Counted from the first letter of the stretch, positions 1 to 7,356 are shown. The stretch: DNA of 30,415 nt from UBA6109 sp035366835 (GCA_035366835.1 DAOSIS010000039.1:1-30415), one strand, 5' to 3'. A program made the numbers and translations. The notes: generated by a model not told the origin, from the sequence alone.

Positions 1-960
1 GTAGTGGCCCTTATCTATAGGCAATCCGTTGATTGCGAGGTAACGCGTCTCTTCCTTGCTTACCTCGATTCTCTTCCACCCGTCGAAGTAGGAGGGAATT
101 CCGTCCACGAAAACCTCCGGACAAACAATGATCACGCCGGGACGAGGCACTGATAAGCTCACATCCAAATGAAGAATGTCTTCTGAAAGGCGGACCCGTT
201 CAACATCATATCCTTGCGGCGCGAGATAGGACTTTAACCACAGGTAGCCCCGTTCGCTGGAGCCGGTGGCGCGGTTAAGGGATGTGCCGACCAGTATCTT
301 CTTGCCGAGCACAATGACATCGCCTCCCTCCAACACGGGGAATCCTGTTTTGTCAAATTTTCCGTCCTGTATCATAAGCGAGTAGTCTAAACCGGGCATG
401 GCTACCCACCGGGCATTGGAACCAGCCACTCTTTTCATAAATAGGCGTCGCAATGCCAAAATGTCAGCGCGGCGGTAAAGCGACCCCATTGTGTTTTCTA
501 TGACATTGTCGCCAATCACGGTAATTGGATCGCGGACATACTGCTGCGACACGCCGGCAAGACGAACATATTCCTCGCCGAAGTTCTTGACGACTTGCTC
601 ACGGGTGAGCACATCGGGCCGCCAAACTTTTACGCCATGCTTTTCAAGTATGGCGACGAGTTCCTTGTTCTCCTTCTCCATTGCAGCGAATTTGCCGATT
701 TCGATGGAGTCCTTTCCTGACCTTTCCATACCTTTCTTCGCTTCCGACTCAGGCAGGATTTTTAAGGCCTCCTGTATCCACGTGGCCACTCGCATATCGG
801 GATATATCATGAATGGCACGCCGACGATCACTTCTTTAAGATCGCCGTATTCATAATTCACGGAAATTTCATTCGGCGCCGCCTGCAAGGCGCTAACTTC
901 ACCAACGCCTGAAAAGGGTATCATGCCCGAAGCGATTGAGATGTCCGATGCATATTCCAT
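1..960 (-). CDS. amidinotransferase family protein (3' end outside window)
   Basis: Guanidino-group-modifying enzyme of the glycine/inosamine amidinotransferase superfamily, which moves or hydrolyses the amidino group of arginine-like substrates. The frame is open for 320 codons from an ATG at 960 to the window edge. Seen: an RDP motif (R143-D144-P145), EGGD (211-214), a GTSLNRATGSSERG stretch, and LHLDV with the likely catalytic His264, followed by the conserved PRPG and DGIPSYF segments. The catalytic Cys of this fold lies near the C-terminus and is beyond the window, so activity cannot be judged. AGGAGG sits about nine bases before the ATG and fixes the start. The exact substrate is not decidable from the sequence. 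It is the last visible gene of the AT-rich minus-strand accessory block. Confidence 0.85.
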   Translation of the reverse strand, partial: MEYASDISIASGMIPFSGVGEVSALQAAPNEISVNYEYGDLKEVIVGVPFMIYPDMRVATWIQEALKILPESEAKKGMERSGKDSIEIGKFAAMEKENKELVAILEKHGVKVWRPDVLTREQVVKNFGEEYVRLAGVSQQYVRDPITVIGDNVIENTMGSLYRRADILALRRLFMKRVAGSNARWVAMPGLDYSLMIQDGKFDKTGFPVLEGGDVIVLGKKILVGTSLNRATGSSERGYLWLKSYLAPQGYDVERVRLSEDILHLDVSLSVPRPGVIIVCPEVFVDGIPSYFDGWKRIEVSKEETRYLAINGLPIDKGHY

Positions 961-1054
961 CCTATGGCGCCTCCTCTTGAAGCCCAACGATGAGTCGAGT
1001 CGCCGCCCCGTGGAGCACCGATCTATGGGTCCCTCAGCCTCACTCCCCCGCCGG

Positions 1055-1162
1055 CTGTTCAGCGGTCGACTCCAACGACTTGTGTACGCCCGGCACGGGC
1101 GTGAACTTATGGGGTGAAAGTCCCCCTGTATGTGAATCCTGTCAATGGTTTGTACATTGGAT
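1055..1162 (+). mobile_element. possible group II intron 5'-region remnant
   Basis: The stretch contains paired CGCCCGGCACGGGCG and GGGGTGAAAGTCCCC segments, resembling the domain I region of bacterial group II introns (similarity judged from memory). It is on the same strand as the much clearer 3' intron remnant at 1617-1805. No reverse-transcriptase N-terminus follows; hicB occupies the interior instead. The right edge abuts the first codons of a lost hicA. The rest of 972-1169 holds no gene that I can support. Confidence 0.35.
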
Positions 1163-1169
1163 AAGAAGT

Positions 1170-1385
1170 TTACCCAGTGGCAACCTCAACTTGCGTAACG
1201 GATACATCCCCATGAAGTCGGTGCCATATTTCTTCAGCAGATGCCGTTTCAAAGAACAGCTCTAATGCCTCCTTAAGATTGTCTCTTGCGGCCTCAATGG
1301 TATCTCCTTGGCTTGCAATATCTAATTCAGGACACAGCGAGACACAGCCAGTGTCTTCCTTCTCGATGATTGCTGTAAGTTTCAT
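1170..1385 (-). CDS. hicB: HicB family antitoxin, orphan
   Basis: A 71-residue protein of the HicB antitoxin family (partially degraded RNase H-like fold), which neutralises the HicA mRNA interferase. Seen: the N-terminal MKLTAIIEKEDTGCVSLCPELDIASQGDT pattern shortened here to its hallmarks (xTAIIEKE, CPELDIASQGDT) and the ALELFFETAS helix; the C-terminus VTQVEVATG is typical of the subgroup in which hicB precedes and overlaps hicA. AGGAGG precedes the ATG. Right at the stop the other frame reads xGKL, the usual start of HicA, but homology ends after about four codons, where intron-like DNA begins. No HicA toxin is therefore encoded here. The protein could still act as a DNA-binding or trans-acting antitoxin. 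Confidence 0.8.
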   Translation of the reverse strand: MKLTAIIEKEDTGCVSLCPELDIASQGDTIEAARDNLKEALELFFETASAEEIWHRLHGDVSVTQVEVATG

Positions 1386-1616
1386 CTTCTAATCCCTCCT
1401 ATATCAACCACAATGGACACTGGATTTACTATCTCACAATATCCATGATTTTCATGGCGCGCAAAGAGGACTGTGAATTGCTCACCAGAATTGATTGAGC
1501 AGTATACCGATATGCCAATTCATGGAAGGCCCGAGCCTGTCGAGGGGAACAGCAACAGCATACAAGGCTGAATTTCCGGGCAAGTCAGCAACATGACAAA
1601 ATCCATGATTTTCCCG
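1386..1616. other. intergenic stretch without a recognisable gene
   Basis: Apart from the hicB ribosome binding site next to 1386, I see no coding region, RNA gene or clear repeat. The words atccatgattttc occur twice (about 1441 and 1601), which may be a short duplicated relic. Open frames here are short and lack family resemblance. Confidence 0.4.
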
Positions 1617-1805
1617 GACGTTGGCAAACGCAAACGGGCATGACCAACAAATGGCTCAAGGATCAAGAGCCGCCGTCTGTCAAAGAGCCGTGGGCTCACA
1701 TTCACTACCCGGCTACGGCCCGGTAATCTCTGTGAACCGCCCGATGCGGACCCGCGTGCCGGGTGGTGTGGGGGCTGGGGGGCTAATCCCCCCGGCTGCC
1801 CGATT
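1617..1805 (+). mobile_element. group II intron 3' remnant: maturase C-terminus plus domains V/VI
   Basis: The frame ending at TAA 1724-1726 encodes the last residues of a group II intron reverse transcriptase/maturase (GRWQTQTGMTNKWL..., ending in IHYPATAR), a tail characteristic of these proteins. Immediately after it, 1731-1777 forms a domain V-like hairpin (GAACCGCC...GGTGGTGT around GATGCGGACCCGC). A GC-rich domain VI-like hairpin with an internal CTAAT follows, ending in CCCGAT near 1804. The frame is not continuous upstream of about 1617, and no RT or catalytic core is present, so this is a dead fragment. It lies opposite in orientation to the neighbouring genes and ends about ten bases past the lipoprotein stop codon. 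Confidence 0.72.
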
Positions 1806-1814
1806 AGAGCAAAA

Positions 1815-2514
1815 CTATTTCGCTAAACCCTTTATCTCGGATACAGCCTTGTCCCCCTCGGTCAGGGTCACATCAACCTGCTTGCCCGTGTTAGTACCAA
1901 TGTAGGGAGTCGCGGCCGCCATGAGAACTGGAAAAACCCGTCGGAGATCCCCACTCGATCCCCGACTTGTCACAGTAGTTTTCCATACCTGGATGATCTT
2001 TTCGGAGTGGTTATATTCAACCAGATCCACAGCATCCAGAACGATGAACCTGAAAAAGGTAGTATAGGAGTCGATGTGGGTTGTGTAACCTGTGATCCCA
2101 TAACTCGGTATATATGTGGTGGTACCATGATACGCCAGAACTTCCATATGAGCTTATCGTTCCGTATGTGGTGGAAGAGGCTACACCCGTTTGCCCCCAC
2201 ACAGGAAGCGAGTATGAGTATTGATGATCTTTGGGGTCACCTATCCCATAAGAGAGGAAGACTGCGATATTTGCATTTTGGGGATTCTCAGCCCTGACAT
2301 ACCCGGCTGAAGACAAAGCCCGTTCGACATAGGATGAGTACTCCTTGAATTGCAGATCGTTTGGCTCAACGTCTTTGACACCAGGGAGCAGGATGTAAGT
2401 CTTCTTTGTTGCGGTACTGAGGCCACTAATTGAGTCGATCTTGACACGGTACATCGGTCCGAGAGCACATCCAACGAGAACGGCCAACACTGAAACAAGA
2501 ATTATTTTCCTCAT
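1815..2514 (-). pseudogene. lipoprotein (DUF4136-like), frameshifted
   Basis: Envelope lipoprotein of unknown function. Seen: signal peptide with lipobox LVGC (Cys16), then a domain that includes the phrase DLQFKEYSSYVERALSSAGY, common in DUF4136-like periplasmic lipoproteins. The first frame is convincing to about position 2130 (through ...TYGTISSYGSSGV). The convincing continuation (GTTTYIPSYGITGYTTHIDSY...FRFIVLDAVDL...EIKGLAK) is in another frame ending at 1815. The two halves together span 700 bases, one more than a multiple of three, so a single-base indel near 2110-2140 explains the break. It is either a genuine pseudogene or a sequencing error. A hairpin overlaps the ribosome binding site. 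Confidence 0.7.
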
Positions 2515-2523
2515 ATCTTAACC

Positions 2524-2545
2524 CCCTTTGAGTTAGGCCAAAGGG
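2524..2545 (-). promoter_or_regulatory. hairpin covering the lipoprotein ribosome binding site
   Basis: CCCTTTG and CAAAGGG form a seven-base-pair stem with an eight-base loop. On the minus strand the downstream arm contains the AAAGGG of the Shine-Dalgarno sequence, about ten bases before the ATG at 2514. It could limit translation; this is inference from sequence only. Confidence 0.3.
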
Positions 2546-2606
2546 CAGGATCGGGCAGGGGCGGTTTCCAACCCCCTAATAGAATGAATTGACGGAACCG
2601 AAAGAG

Positions 2607-2924
2607 TTAGCCCTTTGATATTCTCTCCGCTGCACTAAGCCGTCTCTGGGCCTCTTTAAGCTCCTCTGCCGAAAAAAGCTGGCGCCAAGGTTCTTCAAGA
2701 ACAAGCGCTTCCATTGACAAATCAGTCCGTCCTTCTCTCGCCAATCTCTGGAGGCCAGGAGATAAGCCCTTTTCGAGTTTCAGCCAATCTTTTGCGGCTA
2801 CAAGTCCCCCATATCTTTTAACCTTTTGAAGAAACCTATTTGGCCAGTATCCTGTAGCTCTTCCCGATTTGGGATGGATAGAAAGCATCTCTTGATGAAA
2901 CTGCTCCTCCAATGGAGACCTCAT
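2607..2924 (-). CDS. conserved hypothetical protein, about 105 residues
   Basis: I recognise a recurrent family of small soluble proteins without a known function: an N-terminal EEQFHQEML helix, then GYWPNRFLQKVKRYGGLVAAK, a RLAREGRTDLSMEALVL segment, and PWRQLFSAEELKEAQRRL at the end. The pattern of helices with a conserved LSMEALVL and LFxxxE is visible; no catalytic motif or membrane segment is. The second ATG (2924) is chosen because GGAGG lies five bases before it, inside the reading frame that begins at 2936. The gene ends in GGCTAAC, with the stop codon inside a TAAC word, as often seen at gene-cassette ends. It lies between the HEPN-like gene and the lipoprotein, same strand. Confidence 0.6.
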   Translation of the reverse strand: MRSPLEEQFHQEMLSIHPKSGRATGYWPNRFLQKVKRYGGLVAAKDWLKLEKGLSPGLQRLAREGRTDLSMEALVLEEPWRQLFSAEELKEAQRRLSAAERISKG

Positions 2925-2947
2925 AACTCCCTCCATTTTTATCGTTG

Positions 2948-3013
2948 TTCCAACACGGTGGTCACCGGCGTGGCACGCTGTTTCGCCACGTCCGGTGCAC
3001 CTATTCGTTATGC
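2948..3013 (-). other. attC-like recombination site candidate
   Basis: On the minus strand a 66-base segment begins with GCATAAC (six of seven to RYYYAAC) at the 3' end of the HEPN-like gene and ends with GTTGGAA (six of seven to GTTRRRY). Between them lies an imperfect hairpin: GGTG-CACCGG-A-CGTGGC pairs with GCCACG-CCGGTG-AC-CACC around a ten-base loop, with an unpaired A in one arm. Size, orientation and position after a stop codon fit an integron attC site; the end boxes are imperfect. It could instead be an ordinary transcriptional hairpin. Confidence 0.4.
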
Positions 3014-3741
3014 GTGCCTTTCAGATATTCTTCGAGAGTGGCTATCAAGTACTTCACCACTCCGTCAGCAAAATGGAAGACAGCAAGTACCCTTTGTCCG
3101 TCTACCCATGGCTTCACTTGGGCCTGTATCATCGGACTTTCCTTTGCGGGTATGTCAATTTCCTCGACTTCTCCCGTCTCCAGATTGATCCTTTTAACCC
3201 TACCGGCAATCACATCTTCGGTAATCTTTTTTATGTTGTAATGGCTGTAAGGATTGCGGATATCCTCTCGGAAGGATTGAAGCTGTTTGGCCATTTTGGA
3301 CCTTAACAGACCTGCCCTGCTCGCTCGCCTAATGGCATCGCCGAATTCAATCTTTTCAAATTGATCCCATTTCTCTGGGTCGTATTTCTGGTAGCCGCCA
3401 ACTTCTTTGACATATGTTGCATGTTTAAGTGTGAATTCGATAAGGTTGCCAGCAAGAGTAATAGCGGCTCCATTAAGCCCGAAAATGACACATTCCCGAA
3501 TTTCTTGATAAAGGGATTTAATAGCTGGGGGCAAATTGTTCGGCGGAGCGGGCAACTGTGTACCTACGTCCACCGCTGTTTTCAAACGTTCCTGAAAAAG
3601 CTTAGCAATCGTCAAGGAGGGCACGACATGAAATGGCAGTCCTTGCCTCTTGAGTTTTTCCATGTCTCTTGGATTTGCGATGATGACTGTAGAATCATCA
3701 GCCAAATCGTTGATTTTCTTTTTCAGGGCATCGTCGTCCAT
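3001..3741 (-). CDS. HEPN-like domain protein of unknown function
   Basis: A 246-residue soluble protein. Seen: an N-terminal ~60-residue region, a proline-rich linker (LPAPPNNLPPAI), and an all-helical domain (~residues 72-180) ending in FREDIRNPYSHYN. R162-N163...H167 matches the R-x4-H motif of HEPN domains, many of which are RNases in toxin-antitoxin, abortive-infection and other defence systems, or are DUF4145-like. A C-terminal ~65-residue region follows (VKRINLETGEVEEIDIP...). No nucleotidyltransferase (MNT) partner is adjacent. The start has only a weak ribosome binding site (AAGAGA). It is the first gene of the minus-strand accessory block and diverges from pdxS. The RNase role is inference; the motif alone is seen. 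Confidence 0.55.
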   Translation of the reverse strand: MDDDALKKKINDLADDSTVIIANPRDMEKLKRQGLPFHVVPSLTIAKLFQERLKTAVDVGTQLPAPPNNLPPAIKSLYQEIRECVIFGLNGAAITLAGNLIEFTLKHATYVKEVGGYQKYDPEKWDQFEKIEFGDAIRRASRAGLLRSKMAKQLQSFREDIRNPYSHYNIKKITEDVIAGRVKRINLETGEVEEIDIPAKESPMIQAQVKPWVDGQRVLAVFHFADGVVKYLIATLEEYLKGTHNE

Positions 3742-3852
3742 TCTCTTATTACATGATCACATAACGGTTATTTTTATCTTTATTCTGCAAAATAGCAGAG
3801 AGGGTCCAAAAGTCAATATTTTCTATCGGATAGCGGATGTTTTATTCGCGAC

Positions 3853-3881
3853 TTGACGGAAACCGCTCTGCGGCATATCAT
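3853..3881 (+). promoter_or_regulatory. sigma-70-type promoter of pdxS
   Basis: TTGACG (3853-3858), a 17-base spacer and TATCAT (3876-3881) make a good housekeeping promoter. It implies transcription starting near 3888, about 30 bases before the GTG start of pdxS. Confidence 0.65.
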
Positions 3882-3918
3882 ACCGCCTTCAATACGAAAC
3901 GAACGGAGGACCATCGAC

Positions 3919-4800
3919 GTGGATGCAAAGCGATATGAACTGAACGTCCAGCTCGCCCAGATGCTCAAGGGCGGGGTGATCATGGATGTGACGAACGTGG
4001 AACAGGCGAAGATCGCCGAAGAGGCCGGGGCGGTCTCGGTCATGGCCCTGGAGCGCGTGCCCGCCGACATCCGCAAGCAGGGGGGCGTGGCGCGCATGTC
4101 CGACCCCCTGATGATCCGGCAGATCAAGGAGGCCGTGTCGATCCCGGTCATGGCCAAGGCCCGGATCGGTCATTTCGTGGAGGCCCAGATCCTGGAGGCG
4201 CTGAAGATCGATTACATCGACGAGAGCGAGGTTCTGACGCCGGCGGACGAGGAATGCCACATCGACAAGACGAAGTTTTCGATCCCCTTCGTCTGCGGGG
4301 CACGGAACCTGGGCGAGGCCCTGCGCCGCATCGCCGAGGGAGCGGCGATGATCCGCACCAAGGGCGAGGCCGGGACGGGGAACGTCGTCGAGGCCGTGCG
4401 CCACATGCGGACCATGAACCGGGAGATCCGGCAGCTCGCGAACATGCCGGTCGAGGAGGTCACGGGGTACGCCAAGAGCAACGGAATTCCTTACGAGCTG
4501 GCGCTGCAGGTGCAGAAACTGGGCAGGCTGCCGGTCGTGAATTTCGCCGCCGGCGGGATCGCCACGCCGGCTGACGCGGCCCTGATGATGCAGTTGGGGT
4601 GCGACGGCGTTTTCGTGGGATCTGGGATCTTCAAGTCGGCGGACCCCGCAGTCCGGGCCCGGGCGATCGTGAAGGCGACGGCCTACTTCAACGATCCGGC
4701 CAAGGTCCTCGATGCGTCGCTGGGACTGGGCGAAGCCATGCCGGGTCTCGAACTCTCCGACATTCCCGCCGACCAGCGCCTCGCGGAGCGCGGCTGGTAG
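3919..4800 (+). CDS. pdxS: pyridoxal 5'-phosphate synthase, lyase subunit PdxS
   Basis: PdxS condenses ribose 5-phosphate, glyceraldehyde 3-phosphate and ammonia into PLP in the DXP-independent B6 pathway, as a dodecameric (beta/alpha)8 barrel capped by PdxT glutaminases. Seen: RYELNVQLAQMLKGGVIMDVTN at the start, Lys80 in IPVMAKARIGHFVEAQ (Schiff-base lysine), Lys148 in MIRTKGEAGTGN (second lysine) and the GGIATPADAALMMQLGCDGVFVGSGIF phosphate-binding region. The GTG at 3919 is chosen because GGAGG lies nine bases before it and the resulting 293 residues equal the family length. An upstream in-frame TTG at 3853 is the -35 box of the promoter. pdxT follows 11 bases later. Confidence 0.97.
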   Translation: MDAKRYELNVQLAQMLKGGVIMDVTNVEQAKIAEEAGAVSVMALERVPADIRKQGGVARMSDPLMIRQIKEAVSIPVMAKARIGHFVEAQILEALKIDYIDESEVLTPADEECHIDKTKFSIPFVCGARNLGEALRRIAEGAAMIRTKGEAGTGNVVEAVRHMRTMNREIRQLANMPVEEVTGYAKSNGIPYELALQVQKLGRLPVVNFAAGGIATPADAALMMQLGCDGVFVGSGIFKSADPAVRARAIVKATAYFNDPAKVLDASLGLGEAMPGLELSDIPADQRLAERGW

Positions 4801-4811
4801 AGAGGCTTCCC

Positions 4812-5504
4812 ATGGCCACGGTAAAGGCCCTCCGAACCGGCGGCAGGCACGCGGCGATCGGCGTCCTGGATCTCCAGGGCGGCGTGGTCGAGCACCTCGA
4901 TCACCTGTCCCGCCTGGGACTCTGCGGCATCCCCGTCAAGAAGGAAGAAGACTTTGCCGGTCTCGCCGGACTCATCATCCCGGGGGGAGAAAGCACATGC
5001 CTGGCGAGGCTGCTGCGCATCTTCGGCCTGCGGGAGGTCATCCTCCGGGAAGCCGCCCGCGGGATGAAGATCTGGGGGACCTGCGCGGGGGCCATCCTGC
5101 TCGCGCGCGAAGTCGTCGGCGAGGAACCTTTCTTCGACCTCATCGACATCCGCCTGGAGCGCAACAGCTTCGGCAGCCAGCTCGACAGCTTCCGGACCGA
5201 GGCGAAGGTGCCCCGGGTGTCGCCCGAGCCGTTGCCGCTGACCTTCATCCGGGCGCCGAAGATCCTCTCGGCGGGCCCCGATGTCCGAGTCCTGCTCGCC
5301 ATGGACGGTTACATCGCCGCGGCCGAAAATGACAGCGTCCTCGTCACGGTCTTCCATCCGGAACTCACCGGGTGCCTTGCCTTTCACCGCTACTTCGCCC
5401 TCAAGTGCGGGCTGTCGCCGGCAGCGCGGACACGCTCGCCCATGGATTCCACCTGGGATATGCGAAGCTGGACGCGCCGCGCCCCGCGCGTGATTCGGGG
5501 GTAG
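4812..5504 (+). CDS. pdxT: pyridoxal 5'-phosphate synthase, glutaminase subunit PdxT
   Basis: Class I glutamine amidotransferase that supplies ammonia to PdxS. Seen: LQGGVVEHLDHL near the start, PGGEST (58-62), the nucleophile Cys91 in WGTCAGAILLA, and His182/Glu184 in FHPELTG, giving a complete catalytic triad. The core ends at HRYFALKCG (~200). A 30-residue Arg/Ser-rich tail follows that is not typical of the ~190-200-residue family, and about ten extra residues precede the core. It is co-transcribed with pdxS, and the btuC-like gene starts three bases after its stop, so B6 synthesis and the importer appear to share one transcript. Confidence 0.95.
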   Translation: MATVKALRTGGRHAAIGVLDLQGGVVEHLDHLSRLGLCGIPVKKEEDFAGLAGLIIPGGESTCLARLLRIFGLREVILREAARGMKIWGTCAGAILLAREVVGEEPFFDLIDIRLERNSFGSQLDSFRTEAKVPRVSPEPLPLTFIRAPKILSAGPDVRVLLAMDGYIAAAENDSVLVTVFHPELTGCLAFHRYFALKCGLSPAARTRSPMDSTWDMRSWTRRAPRVIRG

Positions 5505-5506
5505 GG

Positions 5507-6517
5507 ATGACGGCCTACCGGGTTCTCGGGATCAGCCTTCTGCTGGCCCTGGTCTTTCTGGCCGTCGTGATCGTCTCGCTCCTTTCGGGCGCGGTCTCCA
5601 TCCCCTTCGCCGACGCCCTGCGGGGAATTTTTCTGGGCTGGATGCCCGGGGAGAGCCCCCTGACCGCGGCGCAGCGGGACATCGTCTTTTCGATCCGCCT
5701 ACCCCGAGCCCTGTTTGCCGGCATCGTCGGGGCGTCGCTCGCCGTTGCCGGAGCGGTCTTCCAGGCCCTGCTGCGCAACCCGCTGGCCGATCCCTACGTC
5801 CTCGGCGTGTCCGGCGGATCCGCCGTCGGGGCCATGCTGGGGATCGTCGCCGGCGCCGCGTCGCTCTCGGTCGGGGTTCCGCTTTTCGCCTTTGCCGGAG
5901 GGGTCCTCACGATCCTCCCCCTGGTCGGCATCGCGCGGAAGGGATCGGACCTCCGCTCGGAAACGCTGCTCCTGTCGGGGGTCATCGTCAACGCCTTCCT
6001 CTCCGCCGTGATCCTCTTCCTCCTCTCCGTCGCGTCCCGCGCCGAGCTGCGCAACGCCATGTTCTGGCTGATGGGGGACCTCTCCGCCGCGGGTCTCCGC
6101 GAGGCGGCGGCCGGGGGGCTCGTCTTCGCCGCGGGGTTCGTCGTCCTCTATGCCGATGCGCGCCCCCTCAATCTCGTCGCCATGGGCGAGGAAACGGCGC
6201 GGCAGCTCGGGGTCGAACTGGAAGGGCTCAAGCTGCGGATGCTGCTTGCCGCCTCCCTCGTCACGGCGGCGGCCGTTTCCGTCAGCGGGATCATCGGCTT
6301 CGTGGGGCTCATGGTCCCCCACATGATGCGCCTCGTGTTCGGCGCGGACCACCGCCTGCACCTGCCGGCCTGCGCGCTCTTCGGCGCGTCCTTTCTGGCG
6401 GCGGCCGACACCCTGGCGCGGACCGCCGTGGCCCCTTCGGAGCTGCCCGTCGGCGTGGTGACGGCCCTCTGCGGCGCGCCCTATTTCATCTACCTCCTGC
6501 GCAGGAGGGACCTGTGA
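5507..6517 (+). CDS. btuC: FecCD-family ABC transporter permease, probable cobalamin importer (BtuC-like)
   Basis: Inner-membrane permease with about ten hydrophobic segments over 336 residues. Seen: RLPRALFAGIVGASLAVAGAVFQ and NPLADPYVLGVSGGSA, both signatures of the FecCD family; the cytoplasmic coupling loop GEETARQLGVELEG; and GFVGLMVPHMMRLVFGADHR near the end. The family carries corrinoids, haem or iron-siderophores. Cobalamin is favoured because a B12 riboswitch and a BtuB-type receptor lie directly downstream, but substrate is inferred. The ATG at 5507 follows GTAGGG; its stop overlaps the GTG start of the ATPase (GTGA). No periplasmic binding protein (BtuF) is encoded nearby. Confidence 0.88.
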   Translation: MTAYRVLGISLLLALVFLAVVIVSLLSGAVSIPFADALRGIFLGWMPGESPLTAAQRDIVFSIRLPRALFAGIVGASLAVAGAVFQALLRNPLADPYVLGVSGGSAVGAMLGIVAGAASLSVGVPLFAFAGGVLTILPLVGIARKGSDLRSETLLLSGVIVNAFLSAVILFLLSVASRAELRNAMFWLMGDLSAAGLREAAAGGLVFAAGFVVLYADARPLNLVAMGEETARQLGVELEGLKLRMLLAASLVTAAAVSVSGIIGFVGLMVPHMMRLVFGADHRLHLPACALFGASFLAAADTLARTAVAPSELPVGVVTALCGAPYFIYLLRRRDL

Positions 6518-7305
6518 CGGACCCGGTCCTCGACGTGCGGAATGTCGATTTCACGTACCGTCCGGGCGAGGCGGTGCTGCGGCGCGTCTCCTTTTCCGTG
6601 GGCGAGCGGGAAATCGTGGGCCTCATCGGCCCTAACGGCTCCGGCAAGTCCACCCTGCTGCGCGTCCTCGACGGCCTGCTGAAGCCCGCGGCAGGCGCTG
6701 TTCTGCTGCGCGGCCGGCCCGTCTCCAGGATCGGCCGGGAGGAACTGGCGCGGACCGTCGCGGCCGTTCCCCAGGAGCAGCCGGTTCCCTTTCCCTACCG
6801 CGTCCGCGAGATCGTGATGATGGGGCGCTTCCCCCACCTGAAGCGGTTTCATTTCGAGGGTCCCGATGATATAGAGATCGTCCGCGAGGCCATGGAGATG
6901 ACCGGCGTCGGCGGCCTTGCCGACCGGAAAATGGGCGAACTCAGCGGCGGCGAGAGGCAGCGGGTCTGGATCGCCCGGGCCCTGGCGCAGGAGCCGGAAG
7001 TGATGCTGCTCGACGAGTGCACCGTCTTTCTGGACATCCGGCACCAGCTCCTGTTTTTCGATCTCCTGCACCGGCTGCACCGGACCCGGGGGATCGCGGT
7101 CCTCTTCGTGACGCACGACGTCAACCTCGCGGCCCGCTACGCCGGGCGCCTGGTGCTGCTGGACCGCGGCGAGGTCCGGGCCGCGGGGCCGGTCTGGGAC
7201 GTGCTGACGGAGCGAAACATCCGGGGCGTCTACGGGACCGAAGTCCTCGTGGACCGCCATCCCTCTACCGGGACGCCCCGCGTCACGACGCTGGCGGCTC
7301 TTTGA
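6514..7305 (+). CDS. btuD: ABC transporter ATPase, probable cobalamin importer (BtuD-like)
   Basis: ATP-hydrolysing subunit partner of the overlapping FecCD permease. Seen: Walker A GPNGSGKS (39-46), a Q-loop in VAAVPQEQ, signature LSGGERQR (143-150), Walker B VMLLDE (163-168) and switch His in FVTHDVNLAARYA. The residue after the Walker B glutamate, normally Pro in LLDEPT, is Cys169 here (LLDECTVFLDIRHQ). Length (263) is normal for BtuD/FecE-like ATPases. The GTG start overlaps the permease stop, implying translational coupling. A GC hairpin without a T-run follows at 7336-7356. Assignment to cobalamin rests on the neighbouring riboswitch and receptor. Confidence 0.88.
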   Translation: MTDPVLDVRNVDFTYRPGEAVLRRVSFSVGEREIVGLIGPNGSGKSTLLRVLDGLLKPAAGAVLLRGRPVSRIGREELARTVAAVPQEQPVPFPYRVREIVMMGRFPHLKRFHFEGPDDIEIVREAMEMTGVGGLADRKMGELSGGERQRVWIARALAQEPEVMLLDECTVFLDIRHQLLFFDLLHRLHRTRGIAVLFVTHDVNLAARYAGRLVLLDRGEVRAAGPVWDVLTERNIRGVYGTEVLVDRHPSTGTPRVTTLAAL

Positions 7306-7335
7306 AAGCTGAATAGAAATCTTGCAGAGCACTTT

Positions 7336-7356
7336 CCGTTCCTGCGGGCGGAACGG
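7336..7356 (+). terminator. GC hairpin after btuD, no T-run
   Basis: CCGTTCC and GGAACGG form a perfect seven-base-pair stem with a seven-base loop, 30 bases past the btuD stop. A T-tract is lacking, so it may be only a weak terminator or an RNA 3'-end stabiliser. Confidence 0.35.

Noticed and set aside
1617..1805. Idea that the intron is a group IIC-attC type that targeted a cassette attC
   Set aside because: Opposite orientation to the genes fits, but the maturase tail (ending IHYPATAR) is not what I recall for class C maturases, and no attC half-site is visible at 1806-1815.
3853..3918. In-frame TTG start extending PdxS by 22 residues
   Set aside because: The TTG belongs to the -35 box of a good promoter, no ribosome binding site precedes it, and the extra residues are not family-like. 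The GTG at 3919 has GGAGG at the right distance.
7336..7356. Strong intrinsic terminator after btuD
   Set aside because: The stem is perfect but there is no T-run, so it is listed only as a weak hairpin.
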